Of a DNA stretch of 64,000 nucleotides, positions 1 through 8,343 are shown piece after piece. Source of the stretch: Demequina phytophila (GTDB lineage Bacteria > Actinomycetota > Actinomycetes > Actinomycetales > Demequinaceae). The translations under genes and the position numbers were made by a program. The notes beneath the pieces were generated by a model. That model did no database searches. It was not told the origin of the DNA and worked only from the letters and a program-made list of their open reading frames with translations. Within the stretch, counting starts at the first letter, position 1, and each line of letters begins with the position of its first letter. Location of the stretch: positions 62,001 through 126,000 of the forward strand of contig NZ_BBLW01000005.1 in NCBI RefSeq assembly GCF_000971135.1, read 5' to 3'.

Positions 1-953
1 TCGGCCTCGCGGTGGCGCTCCTGCTGTTCGTGTCCGTCTTCCTCCACGAGCTCGCCCACACCGCCGCCGCGCGCGGGTTCAAGCGCGAGGTCGACGAGAT
101 CGTGCTGACGTTCTTCGGCGGGCACACGCAGTTCCGCAGCGCGGACCCGCGCCCGCTCGAGATCGGCGTGATCGCCGCCGCCGGCCCGCTCACCAACGCC
201 GTCATCGGCGCGCTGGCCCTCGCGGCCGCGGGCGCGCTCGACGGCATGGCCGCCCGCATCGTCCTGTACGCGGGCGCGCTCAACCTCATCCTCGCGGGCT
301 TCAACGCGCTGCCCGGCTCGCCGCTGGACGGCGGACGCGTGGTCAACGCGATCGTGTGGGCGATCTCCGGCGACCGCTGGAAGGGCCACCGGTGGGCGGC
401 CCAGGGCGGGCGCATCGTCGCCATCGGCGTGATCGTCGTCGCGGTGGGTGTGCCGTTCCTCCGCGGCGGCCAGGTCGACATCGTCGCCGCGATCTGGGCG
501 ATGTTCCTCTTCTCCGTGATCTGGCCCGCGGCCAGCGCGGAGCTGCGCGCGGCCACCGTGCTGGGCAGGCGCGAGAACGTCACCGCGCTGTCGCTCGCCG
601 CACCCGCCGTCGGCATCCCCTACGACGCCACGGTCGCGCAGGCGCGCGAGATCGCCGCGCGCGCCCAGGCACGCGAGGTGGTGGTGCTCGCCGCCGATGG
701 CCAGGCGGCCGGGCACTTCCCGGTCGCGCTCACCGAGGCCGTGCCGGAGGAGGCGCGCGCCGAGACCCGGCTCGTGTCGGTCACCATGCCGCTCGTGCGG
801 GGCGCCCAGATCCCCGCCGCGGCGACGGGGGAGCGACTCGTCGAAGCCGTGGTGCCGTGGTTCGGCCGCACGGACGTCCTGGTGGTCGTCGACGAGGACG
901 GGCTGCCCGTCGGCGTGGCCAAGCTGGAGGAGATCCGCGAGGCCCTCAGCTGA
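1..953 (+). CDS. Site-2 protease family (M50) membrane metalloprotease, 5' end outside window
   Basis: The reading frame is open from the first bases (about position 3), so the true start lies upstream. The visible part has the zinc-binding HELAH motif (bases 45-59), then hydrophobic segments, then an N-A-L-P-G-S-P-L-D-G-G motif that supplies the third metal ligand in M50 proteases. The last ~125 residues look like a degenerate pair of CBS domains (DVLVVVDEDGLPVGV near the end), the arrangement of the SpoIVFB-like CBS-containing subgroup. Expected role: intramembrane cleavage of a membrane protein, substrate unknown. It ends 84 bases before trmI, with a hairpin between them. The family call is firm; the substrate cannot be inferred. 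Confidence 0.85.
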   Translation, partial: GLAVALLLFVSVFLHELAHTAAARGFKREVDEIVLTFFGGHTQFRSADPRPLEIGVIAAAGPLTNAVIGALALAAAGALDGMAARIVLYAGALNLILAGFNALPGSPLDGGRVVNAIVWAISGDRWKGHRWAAQGGRIVAIGVIVVAVGVPFLRGGQVDIVAAIWAMFLFSVIWPAASAELRAATVLGRRENVTALSLAAPAVGIPYDATVAQAREIAARAQAREVVVLAADGQAAGHFPVALTEAVPEEARAETRLVSVTMPLVRGAQIPAAATGERLVEAVVPWFGRTDVLVVVDEDGLPVGVAKLEEIREALS

Positions 954-991
954 GGAGCGACGATGCCCGGGGGACCGGGCGCGAGGGGTCC

Positions 992-1017
992 GGTCGGGCC
1001 GTCGGCGGCCCCCGACC
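992..1017 (+). terminator. Hairpin after the M50 gene
   Basis: GGTCGGG at 992-998 pairs with CCCGACC at 1011-1017, and an inner CCG/CGG continues the stem around a TCGG loop. There is no T-tract, which is usual for GC-rich actinobacteria. It lies just before the trmI promoter. Confidence 0.5.
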
Positions 1018-1024
1018 CGCGCCC

Positions 1025-1030
1025 TAGACT
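1025..1030 (+). promoter_or_regulatory. -10 element TAGACT of leaderless trmI transcript
   Basis: TAGACT ends 6 bases before the trmI ATG at 1037, so transcription should begin at or next to the start codon. No Shine-Dalgarno sequence precedes the ATG. Confidence 0.65.
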
Positions 1031-1036
1031 GGCCGC

Positions 1037-2056
1037 ATGACCCACACCTCCGAGCCCGTCGGCGCGTCCGAGCGCAGGGGCCCGCTCCGTGCCGGCGACC
1101 GCGTCCAGCTGACCGACGCCAAGGGCCGCCACCACACCATCATCCTCACGCCCGGCAAGCAGTTCCACACGCACCGCGGCCTGTTCCACCACGACGACGT
1201 CATCGGCCAGCCCGAGGGCACGGTGGTGACCAACACCGCCGGCTTCGACTACCTGGTGCTTCGTCCGCTGCTGAGCGACTTCGTGCTGTCGATGCCGCGC
1301 GGCGCCGCCGTCGTGTACCCCAAGGACGCCGGGCAGATCGTGCAGATGGCCGACATCTATCCGGGCGCCCGCGTGGTCGAGGCTGGCGTGGGCTCCGGCG
1401 CGCTCACCATGTCGCTGCTGCGCGCCGTCGGCGATCAGGGTCGCCTGGTGAGCATCGAGCGCCGCGAGGACTTCGCGGACATCGCCCGCGCCAACGTCGT
1501 GTCGCACTTCGGAGGCGCGCACCCCGCGTGGCGCCTCGAGATCGGCGACTTCGCCGACCGCGTGGGCGACGCGTTCGAGCCGGGCACCGTCGACCGCATC
1601 ATCCTCGACATGCTCGCGCCGTGGGAGAACATCGACGCGGCGGCCGATGCGCTGGCCCCGGGCGGCGTGTTCCTCGCGTACGTCGCGACCACCACGCAGC
1701 TGTCCCGCCTCGCGGAGGACCTCCGCGAGCACGGCGGCTACACCGAGCCGCGCGCCTGGGAGTCGATGGTGCGCACGTGGCACCTCGAGGGCCTCGCGGT
1801 GCGCCCCGATCACCGCATGATCGGGCACACCGGCTTCCTGCTCACCGCGCGCCGCATGGCGCCCGGCGTCGAGCCGCCGCGCCGCACCCGCCGTCCCGCC
1901 AAGGGCTCGTACCCGACGACCGACGGCGAGTGGAGCCCCGAGGACGTCGGGGAGCGTCCGGTGAGCGAGAAGAAGATCCGCAAGGTACGCCGCGACGCGA
2001 TCGCGGCGGCGCCGCACGGCGACGCGTCGTCCGTCGAGACCCCAGGGGAGGAGTGA
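1037..2056 (+). CDS. trmI: tRNA (adenine-58-N1)-methyltransferase TrmI
   Basis: 339 residues. Class I SAM-dependent methyltransferase that makes m1A58 in the T-loop of tRNA. An N-terminal beta-barrel-like part (residues ~15-90) is followed by the SAM-binding region V-V-E-A-G-V-G-S-G-A-L-T and the active-site DMLAPWE segment typical of TrmI/Trm61. The C-terminal ~60 residues are basic and charged. The ATG is fixed by the TAGACT element 6 bases upstream. Its TGA overlaps the ATG of the downstream ATPase gene (2054-2058), so the two are translationally coupled. trmI directly upstream of the Pup-system ATPase is a recurring actinobacterial arrangement. Confidence 0.93.
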   Translation: MTHTSEPVGASERRGPLRAGDRVQLTDAKGRHHTIILTPGKQFHTHRGLFHHDDVIGQPEGTVVTNTAGFDYLVLRPLLSDFVLSMPRGAAVVYPKDAGQIVQMADIYPGARVVEAGVGSGALTMSLLRAVGDQGRLVSIERREDFADIARANVVSHFGGAHPAWRLEIGDFADRVGDAFEPGTVDRIILDMLAPWENIDAAADALAPGGVFLAYVATTTQLSRLAEDLREHGGYTEPRAWESMVRTWHLEGLAVRPDHRMIGHTGFLLTARRMAPGVEPPRRTRRPAKGSYPTTDGEWSPEDVGERPVSEKKIRKVRRDAIAAAPHGDASSVETPGEE

Positions 2057-3465
2057 TGGTGGCCGAGGCCCAGGACCTGATCGCGCGCCTCGAGCGCCAG
2101 AACAACGAGCTCCAGCGGCTCCTCACGCTCGCGCGCGACCAGATCGGCGAGATGCGCGAGAAGCTCGCCGAGGCGTCGCAGCCGCCGCAGACGTTCGCCA
2201 CGTTCGTCGAGTGGTCGGGCCGCCATGCGGACGTGGTGGCGAGCGGTCGCCGCCTGCGCGTCGCCGTGCTTCCCACCCTCGAGGCGGACCTGAACCCCGG
2301 CGACGAGGTGCTGCTCAACGCCATGTCCGTGGTGGTCGACGTCGCCAAACCCGACCGCACGGGCCAGGCCGCGATCGTGCGCGAGGTCGTGGACGAGGAC
2401 CGCCTGCTCGTGGTGTCCCGCGGCGAGGACGAGCGCGTCGTCACGCTCGTCGGCGGCGACGCCGCGCGCCGCGTGCACGAGGGCGACACCGTCATCATCG
2501 ACCCTCGCACGGGCTTCGCGACCGAGAAGGTCGAGCGCACCGGCGTCGAGGCGCTCCTGCTCGAGGAGGTGCCCGACATCGACTACGCGTCGATCGGCGG
2601 CCTCACCCCGCAGATCGAGCGCATCCGCGACGCGATCGAGCTTCCCCTGGTCCACCCCGAGCTGTACCGCGAGCACGCGCTGCGGCCCCCGCGCGGCCTG
2701 CTGCTGTACGGCCCGCCCGGCTGCGGCAAGACCCTCATCGCGAAGGCCGTCGCGCACTCGCTGGCGGACGCGGTGGGCGCGGACCGTTCCTACTTCCTGT
2801 CCGTCAAGGGCCCCGAGCTGCTCAACAAGTACGTGGGCGAGACCGAGCGCTACATCCGCACGATCTTCGAGCGCGCCCGCGCGAAGGCGCACTCGGGCGC
2901 CCCTGTGGTGGTGTTCTTCGACGAGATGGACGCGCTCTTCCGTGCCCGCGGCTCGGGCGTGAGCTCCGACATGGAGACCACGATCGTCCCGCAGCTGCTC
3001 ACCGAGCTCGACGGCGTCGAGGCGCTGGGCAACGTCATCGTGATCGGCGCCTCGAACCGCGAGGACATGATCGACCCCGCGATCCTGCGCCCCGGCCGCC
3101 TCGACGTGAAGATCGAGATCTCGCGCCCCAGCCCCGAGGCGACGGCGGACATCTTCGGCAAGTACCTCACCGCGTCCCTGCCGCTCGCGCAGGCCGAGCT
3201 CGACGCGCACGGAGGCGACCGCGACGCCACGGCGCGCGCGCTCATCGACGCCGGCGTGGGCCGCATCTTCGCGCACGCCGACGCGTCGCGTCACGTCTCC
3301 GGCGCCGTGGTCCGCAACGTGGTCGACCGGGCCAAGACGGCCGCGATCAAGGGCGTGGTCGCCGGCCACGCGCGGGGCCTCACGCGCGCGCACCTCGAGC
3401 ACGCCGCGGACCAGGAGCTCGCCGAGGCGCGCGCCGTCGCCGCGGGCACCCTCGCGGGGGAGTGA
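2056..3465 (+). CDS. arc: Pup-system AAA+ ATPase ARC (Mpa family), short form without C-terminal docking tail
   Basis: 469 residues. Hexameric ring ATPase that binds pupylated proteins through an N-terminal coiled coil and unfolds them. Visible parts: coiled coil (residues ~2-40), OB-fold region (~45-165), AAA+ module with Walker A GPPGCGKT (219-226), pore-loop segment YFLSVKGPEL (247-256), Walker B FFDE (287-290) and arginine-rich RPGRLD (345-350). After N-V-V-D-R-A-K (421-427) the protein ends within about 42 residues in LAGE. Mycobacterial Mpa (609 residues) continues with a beta-grasp domain and a GQYL tail that docks on the 20S proteasome; both are missing here. The Mpa stretch preceding the second half of its helical domain is also shortened. 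The ATG at 2056 overlaps the trmI stop and has a strong GGGGAGGAG just upstream. dop follows after one base. Confidence 0.9.
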   Translation: MVAEAQDLIARLERQNNELQRLLTLARDQIGEMREKLAEASQPPQTFATFVEWSGRHADVVASGRRLRVAVLPTLEADLNPGDEVLLNAMSVVVDVAKPDRTGQAAIVREVVDEDRLLVVSRGEDERVVTLVGGDAARRVHEGDTVIIDPRTGFATEKVERTGVEALLLEEVPDIDYASIGGLTPQIERIRDAIELPLVHPELYREHALRPPRGLLLYGPPGCGKTLIAKAVAHSLADAVGADRSYFLSVKGPELLNKYVGETERYIRTIFERARAKAHSGAPVVVFFDEMDALFRARGSGVSSDMETTIVPQLLTELDGVEALGNVIVIGASNREDMIDPAILRPGRLDVKIEISRPSPEATADIFGKYLTASLPLAQAELDAHGGDRDATARALIDAGVGRIFAHADASRHVSGAVVRNVVDRAKTAAIKGVVAGHARGLTRAHLEHAADQELAEARAVAAGTLAGE

Positions 3466-3466
3466 C

Positions 3467-4981
3467 GTGCGGGTCGTCGGCATCGAGACCGAGTACGGCA
3501 TCGTCGACCCCGCCGAGCCTCGCGCCAACCCGATCCTGCTGTCCTCGCGCCTCGTGACGGCGTGCCGGGCGTGGGCGGGGGAGCGCACCAGCCGGTGGGA
3601 CTACGGCGGCGAGGACCCGCTGCAGGACCAGCGCGGCTTCCGCCGCTCCCGGATGGGCGCCTCCGCCGACCTCCTCACGGACGCGGCCGAGTTCGATGCG
3701 ACGGCCGGCAGGGTCACCCTGCGTCGTCGCCGCGGCTCGTGGGAGGACCCGGCCCACCTCAACGCGGTGCTCGCCAACGGCGCCCGCTTCTACGTCGACC
3801 ACGCCCACCCCGAGTACAGCGGGCCCGAGGTCACCGGCGCGCGCGACGCGGTGATCTGGGACCGCGCGGGCGACGCGATCGCGCTCGCCGCGGCCGTGCG
3901 CTACGCCGAGGACGAGGACGGTGCCGTCCACCTCTACAAGAACAACGTGGACGGCAAGGGTGCCTCGTATGGCACTCACGAGAACTTCCTGGTCGCCCGC
4001 GCAGTCGCGTTCGACGACCTCGCCCGCCGCCTCACCCCCCACCTGGTGACCCGTCAGGTGTACACGGGCGCCGGCCGCGTGGGCCTGGGCCAGTTCGGCG
4101 AGGAGCCCGGCTTCCAGCTGTCGCAGCGCGCCGACTACATGGAGGCGGAGGTGGGCCTCGAGACCACCCTGCGCCGGCCCATCGTCAACACCCGCGACGA
4201 GCCGCACGCCACGCGCGACAAGTACCGCCGCCTGCACGTCATCATCGGCGACGCGAACCTGTTCGACGTCGCGACGTTCCTCAAGATCGGCACCACGTCG
4301 CTGGTGCTCGCCGCCATCGAGGCGGAGGACGAGCGCCTCGACGAGCTCGAGCTCGCCCATCCCGTGGAGGCCGTGCAGGAGGTGTCGCGGGACGTCTCGC
4401 TGCGCCGCCGCATCGTCCTCGCCTCCGGCGAGACCGCCACGGCCCTCGAGGTCCAGCGCGCCCTGCTCGAGATCTGCCGCACCTACGCGACGGACGCGGG
4501 CGACGCCGCCGTGCTCGCCCGCTGGGAGGGCGTGCTCGAGAGGCTCGGCGCGGACCTCTTCAGCGCGGCCCGAGAGGTCGAGTGGGTCGCCAAGCTCCAA
4601 CTGCTGGGCAGGCTCCGGTCGCGGCACGCCTCGGAGACCCGCCCGGACGGGCTGCCGTGGGACGATGCGCGGCTCGCCGCGGCGGACCTCCAGTGGAGCC
4701 GCCTCGGGGACGGGTGGGCGACGCGGCTCGCGGACGCCGGCCAGGTCGAGCGGCTCGCGACGGACGACGAGGTCGCCGCCGCGGCGACCAGGGCGCCCCA
4801 GGACACCCGCGCGCGCCTGCGCGGAGGCATCGTCGCCGCGCGTCCCGACCTGGTCGACGCGGCCGGCTGGTCCACCGTGGTGCTGGACCGCGAGACCGAC
4901 CACGGGCACCTCGAGGTGGTGCATCTGGACGAGCCCGGCGCGGCGCGTCACCCCCTCCTCGACGCCCTGATCGACGGATAG
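3467..4981 (+). CDS. dop: Pup deamidase/depupylase Dop
   Basis: 504 residues, same fold as PafA and glutamine synthetase. Dop converts the C-terminal Gln of Pup to Glu and also removes Pup from substrates. The N-terminal V-V-G-I-E-T-E-Y-G carries the metal-binding E7/E9, and Y-V-D-H-A-H-P-E-Y has the conserved catalytic Asp (D111). HLYKNNVDGKG and VNTRDEPHA are family hallmarks. A ~55-residue stretch (40-95) corresponds to the flexible Dop loop that separates Dop from PafA. GTG start at 3467, one base after the ARC stop. The stop codon at 4979-4981 is also the first part of the pup -10 element. Confidence 0.94.
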   Translation: MRVVGIETEYGIVDPAEPRANPILLSSRLVTACRAWAGERTSRWDYGGEDPLQDQRGFRRSRMGASADLLTDAAEFDATAGRVTLRRRRGSWEDPAHLNAVLANGARFYVDHAHPEYSGPEVTGARDAVIWDRAGDAIALAAAVRYAEDEDGAVHLYKNNVDGKGASYGTHENFLVARAVAFDDLARRLTPHLVTRQVYTGAGRVGLGQFGEEPGFQLSQRADYMEAEVGLETTLRRPIVNTRDEPHATRDKYRRLHVIIGDANLFDVATFLKIGTTSLVLAAIEAEDERLDELELAHPVEAVQEVSRDVSLRRRIVLASGETATALEVQRALLEICRTYATDAGDAAVLARWEGVLERLGADLFSAAREVEWVAKLQLLGRLRSRHASETRPDGLPWDDARLAAADLQWSRLGDGWATRLADAGQVERLATDDEVAAAATRAPQDTRARLRGGIVAARPDLVDAAGWSTVVLDRETDHGHLEVVHLDEPGAARHPLLDALIDG

Positions 4982-4984
4982 ACT
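4979..4984 (+). promoter_or_regulatory. -10 element TAGACT of leaderless pup transcript
   Basis: TAGACT overlaps the dop stop codon and ends 7 bases before the pup ATG at 4992. It suggests pup is also transcribed separately from dop, which would allow the tag to be made in excess of its enzymes. Confidence 0.6.
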
Positions 4985-4991
4985 CGCGAGC

Positions 4992-5180
4992 ATGGCCCAG
5001 CTCAACGCGCAAGGACAGCCCTACGAGGACGACGCCCCCGAGCCGGAGGCGCCCGCGCCCGCCGCGGGGGCGACCGCCTCGAGCGACGCGCTCGACGACC
5101 TCCTCGCGGAGATCGACGGGTCGCTGCAGGTCAACGCCGAGCAGTTCGTGCGGTCCTTCGTCCAGAAGGGCGGCCAGTAG
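4992..5180 (+). CDS. pup: Prokaryotic ubiquitin-like protein Pup
   Basis: 62 residues, very acidic, Pro/Ala-rich in the first half. The C-terminal half (D-A-L-D-D-L-L-A-E-I-D onward) is the amphipathic segment that folds as a helix on the ATPase coiled coil. It ends in GGQ, so Dop must deamidate the last residue to Glu before PafA can attach it to lysines. In many actinobacteria prcB and prcA follow pup; here pafA starts 19 bases after the stop. Confidence 0.95.
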   Translation: MAQLNAQGQPYEDDAPEPEAPAPAAGATASSDALDDLLAEIDGSLQVNAEQFVRSFVQKGGQ

Positions 5181-5199
5181 TCCGCTTGGACTGCCCACC

Positions 5200-6609
5200 A
5201 TGCTCTCCACCGACATCCCGCCGCCGCTCGACGTCGACCCCTCCCGCCGCATCTTCGGGCTCGAGACCGAGTTCGGCCTGCACCTCGACACCGGCGCCGC
5301 GCGCCCGGTCACGCCCGAGGAGGTCGCCGGCCACCTGTTCCACTCCGTGGTGCAGTGGGGCCGCTCCTCCAACGTGTTCCTGCCCAACGCGTCGCGCCTG
5401 TACATCGACGTGGGCGCGCACCCCGAGTACGCGACCGCGGAATGCGACACCCTCACCGACCTGATCGCGCTCGACAAGGCCGGCGAGCGCATCGTCCACG
5501 ACCTCGTGGCCGGGGGAGAGCAGCGCCTGCGCGACGCGGGCGTCGACGGCACCATCCACCTCTACAAGAACAACACCGATTCCGCGGGCAACAGCTACGG
5601 CTGCCACGAGAACTACCTGGTGCGCCGCCGTGCCGACTTCAAGGCGTTCGCGTCCGCGCTGCTGCCGTTCCTGGTGACCAGGCAGATCGTCACCGGCGCC
5701 GGGACCATCACGCGCACCCCGTCAGGCGCGCACTTCAGCTTCTCGCCGCGCGCGGACCACATGTGGGAGGGCCTCAGCTCCGCGACCACCCGGTCGCGCC
5801 CCATGATCAACACCCGCGACGAGCCGCACGCGAACGCCGAGCTCTACCGGCGCATGCACGTGATCGTGGGGGACTCCACCATGGCCGAGCCCACCACGCT
5901 GCTCAAGATGGGCGCGACCGACCTGGTGCTGCGCCTCATGGAGGCGCGCGTGGTGCTGCCCGAGCTCACGCTCGCGCGCGAGATGCAGGCCATCCGCGAC
6001 GTCGCGCACGACCTCACCGGGGCCGCGACCGTGGAGCTCGCCGACGGGCGCCGGCTCACCGCGGTCGAGGTGCAGCAGGCGTACATCGACCTGGTGCGCT
6101 CGCACCTCGGCGGCGTGATCGAGCCCACCGACGAGGTCGACCGGATCCTCGACCTGTGGCAGCGCGGCGTCGACGCGGTCCGGACCCAGGACTTCTCCGG
6201 GATCGAGACCGAGCTCGACTGGGCCATCAAGCACCGCCTCGTGATGCGCTATCGCGAGCGGCTGGGCTGCGACCTCGACGACGCACGCCTGGCGCGCCTC
6301 GAGCTCGCGTTCCACGACGTCTCGCCCGAGCGCGGCGTCTTCTACCGGCTCCAGCAGCAGGGCCTGGCCCGGCGCATCGTGTCCGACGCCGACATCGAGC
6401 GCGCGATGACCACCGCGCCCCAGACCACGCGGGCCCGCCTGCGCGGCGAGTTCGTCACCAAGGCGCTCGCCTCGGGGCGTGACTTCACCGTGGACTGGGT
6501 CCATCTGAAGATCGCGGGATCCTCCGGCACGACGGTCCTGCTCAAGGACCCGTTCCGGACCGAGGACGCCCGCGTCGACGCCCTTCTCGAGGCCCTCGAC
6601 CCCGCCTGA
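5200..6609 (+). CDS. pafA: Pup-protein ligase PafA
   Basis: 469 residues. Uses ATP to form an isopeptide bond between the C-terminal Glu of Pup and a substrate lysine. F-G-L-E-T-E-F-G holds metal ligands E22/E24; L-Y-I-D-V-G-A-H-P-E-Y has the catalytic base D70, matching Asp64 of the mycobacterial enzyme. HLYKNNTDSAGNSYG and INTRDEPHAN are also diagnostic. It lacks the long loop seen in Dop. The ATG at 5200 adds a ~15-residue N-terminal extension before the usual start of the family, and no strong ribosome site precedes it, so the start is less certain than the rest. Confidence 0.93.
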   Translation: MLSTDIPPPLDVDPSRRIFGLETEFGLHLDTGAARPVTPEEVAGHLFHSVVQWGRSSNVFLPNASRLYIDVGAHPEYATAECDTLTDLIALDKAGERIVHDLVAGGEQRLRDAGVDGTIHLYKNNTDSAGNSYGCHENYLVRRRADFKAFASALLPFLVTRQIVTGAGTITRTPSGAHFSFSPRADHMWEGLSSATTRSRPMINTRDEPHANAELYRRMHVIVGDSTMAEPTTLLKMGATDLVLRLMEARVVLPELTLAREMQAIRDVAHDLTGAATVELADGRRLTAVEVQQAYIDLVRSHLGGVIEPTDEVDRILDLWQRGVDAVRTQDFSGIETELDWAIKHRLVMRYRERLGCDLDDARLARLELAFHDVSPERGVFYRLQQQGLARRIVSDADIERAMTTAPQTTRARLRGEFVTKALASGRDFTVDWVHLKIAGSSGTTVLLKDPFRTEDARVDALLEALDPA

Positions 6610-6613
6610 CCGG

Positions 6614-6629
6614 CCGTAGACTTCTACGG
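6614..6629 (+). promoter_or_regulatory. Perfect inverted repeat over the -10 of the FKBP gene
   Basis: CCGTAGA-CT-TCTACGG is a perfect 7+7 palindrome with a 2-base centre. It contains a -10-like TAGACT (6617-6622). It could be an operator covering the promoter, or a small hairpin. It lies 5 bases after pafA and 20 bases before the lipoprotein ATG. Confidence 0.45.
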
Positions 6630-6649
6630 TCCCGAAAGGAATCCCCCTC

Positions 6650-7573
6650 ATGCGTCGTCTCGTCGTGCTCGCGCTCGCCCTGGTGCCCCTGGCGCTCGCG
6701 GCGTGCACCGCCGCGCCCTCCGAGACCGACCCGAGCGTGTCGCCCTCCGGCGACATCTCCGACATCGTCATCGGCGGCTCCGACACCCTCGCGCCGTCGC
6801 TCGAGTTCACGCCCGGTCTCGACTACGCCGAGGAGCAGTCGACCGTGGTGTGGGACGGCGACGGCGAGTACCTGCAGGACGGCGAGCCGCTGCTCCTCGA
6901 CATCTACGGCGCGTCGCTCGACGACGGCACCACGCTCATCAACACCTACGACGGCCTGCCGCGGTCCTTCCTGCTCGCCCCCGAGGTGGTGGGCGAGGAG
7001 ATCTACGACCGCCTCATGGACGTCCGCGTGGGCGCCCGCCTGCTCGTGGTCGCGCCGCCCGGGTTCGAGTCGGAGGCGGAGGAGCCCATCGCGATGGTGA
7101 TCGACGTGCTGCCCGACCACGCGGTCGGCACCGAGGTCGCCGCGAGCCCCGACCTGCCCGAGGTCAGCAGGGACAAGACCACCGGCGAGCCCTCGGTGAC
7201 GATCCCGAAGAAGAAGGCGCCCACCGACCTCCAGGTCGCGACCCTGATCCAGGGCACCGGGCCGCAGGTGAAGGAGGGGTCCTACCTCTCCGTCAACTAC
7301 ACCGCCTGGTACTGGGCCGACGGCAAGGACGAGGACGGCAGCTGGAAGAGGGGCGACGTGCTCGACTCGTCGTGGCCCGTCGAGGCCGCGCCGTTCGAGC
7401 TGCAGATCGGGTCAGGCCAGGTCATCCGCGGCCTCGACGAGGGTCTGCTCGACCAGACCGCCGGCTCCCAGGTCGAGCTCGTGGTGCCCGCGAGTTACGG
7501 CTACGCCGCGAAGGGCACGCTCGTGTTCGTCGTGGACATCCTCGACGTGTTCAACCCGGAAGGAGGCGCCTGA
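6650..7573 (+). CDS. FKBP-type peptidyl-prolyl cis-trans isomerase lipoprotein
   Basis: 307 residues. A lipoprotein signal peptide ends in L-A-L-A-A-C with the lipidated Cys at residue 19, so the protein should sit on the outer face of the membrane. Residues ~195-305 form an FKBP domain ([40 protein letters not shown]). Residues ~40-165 resemble a degenerate second copy, but this is weak. Ribosome site GAAAGGA lies 9 bases before the ATG. The stop overlaps the hisF ATG. Likely role: proline isomerisation of exported proteins. Confidence 0.88.
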   Translation: MRRLVVLALALVPLALAACTAAPSETDPSVSPSGDISDIVIGGSDTLAPSLEFTPGLDYAEEQSTVVWDGDGEYLQDGEPLLLDIYGASLDDGTTLINTYDGLPRSFLLAPEVVGEEIYDRLMDVRVGARLLVVAPPGFESEAEEPIAMVIDVLPDHAVGTEVAASPDLPEVSRDKTTGEPSVTIPKKKAPTDLQVATLIQGTGPQVKEGSYLSVNYTAWYWADGKDEDGSWKRGDVLDSSWPVEAAPFELQIGSGQVIRGLDEGLLDQTAGSQVELVVPASYGYAAKGTLVFVVDILDVFNPEGGA

Positions 7574-8343
7574 TGGGTGTCGCCGTGCGTGTGATCCCGT
7601 GCCTCGACGTCGACGCGGGGCGCGTGGTCAAGGGCGTCAACTTCGAGAACCTGCGCGACGCGGGCGACCCCGTCGAGCTCGCCGCCGCCTACGGCGCCGC
7701 GGGTGCCGACGAGGTGACGTTCCTCGACGTCACCGCGTCCTCCGGCAACCGCGAGACCACCTACGACGTGGTGCGCCGCACCGCGGAGCAGGTGTTCGTG
7801 CCGCTCACCGTCGGCGGCGGCGTGCGCGCGCCCGAGGACGTCGACCGGCTGCTGCGCGCCGGCGCGGACAAGGTGGGCGTCAACACCGCCGCCATCGCGC
7901 GGCCTGAGCTCATCTCCGAGATCGCGCGCCGGTTCGGCAACCAGGTGCTGGTGCTGTCCGTCGATGCGCGGCGCGTGCGCGACGGCGTCGCGACGCCGTC
8001 CGGCTTCGAGGTCACCACTCACGGCGGACGCCAGGGCACAGGGATCGACGCCGTCGAGTGGGCGCGCCGCGGCGCGGAGCTCGGCGCGGGCGAGATTCTG
8101 CTCAACTCGATGGACGCCGACGGCACCACCGACGGCTTCGACCTCGAGATGCTGGCGCGCGTGCGCGACGTGGTCGACGTGCCGCTGATCGCCTCGGGCG
8201 GCGCGGGCACCGTGGAGCACTTCGTCTCCGCTGCCCTGGCCGGCGCCGACGCCGTGCTCGCGGCATCGGTGTTCCACTTCGGCACGCTCACGATCCAGGA
8301 GGTCAAGGACGCGATGCGCGCGGCAGGGGTCGAGGTTCGATGA
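7573..8343 (+). CDS. hisF: Imidazole glycerol phosphate synthase subunit HisF
   Basis: 256 residues, (beta/alpha)8 barrel. The cyclase subunit uses ammonia from HisH to turn PRFAR into IGP and AICAR in histidine synthesis. [11 protein letters not shown] has the first catalytic Asp (D12), and [10 protein letters not shown] the second. Phosphate-binding glycine loops TVGGGV and ASGGAG are present. The ATG overlaps the preceding stop, and the stop overlaps the ABC exporter ATG (ATGA), so the genes are coupled. hisH is not in the window; hisI lies 4.2 kb downstream, so histidine genes are interrupted by the exporter pair. Confidence 0.96.
   Translation: MGVAVRVIPCLDVDAGRVVKGVNFENLRDAGDPVELAAAYGAAGADEVTFLDVTASSGNRETTYDVVRRTAEQVFVPLTVGGGVRAPEDVDRLLRAGADKVGVNTAAIARPELISEIARRFGNQVLVLSVDARRVRDGVATPSGFEVTTHGGRQGTGIDAVEWARRGAELGAGEILLNSMDADGTTDGFDLEMLARVRDVVDVPLIASGGAGTVEHFVSAALAGADAVLAASVFHFGTLTIQEVKDAMRAAGVEVR

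Noticed and set aside
620..2017. Long open frame on the minus strand over the M50 and trmI genes
   Set aside because: Arg/Ala/Gly-rich translation without any motif, antiparallel to two well-supported genes; a by-product of high G+C, like many similar frames in the window.
3562..5199. In-frame extension of pafA upstream through dop and pup
   Set aside because: It reads as Arg/Pro/Gly noise out of frame with dop and pup; pafA homology begins only at about 5250 and an ATG is available at 5200.
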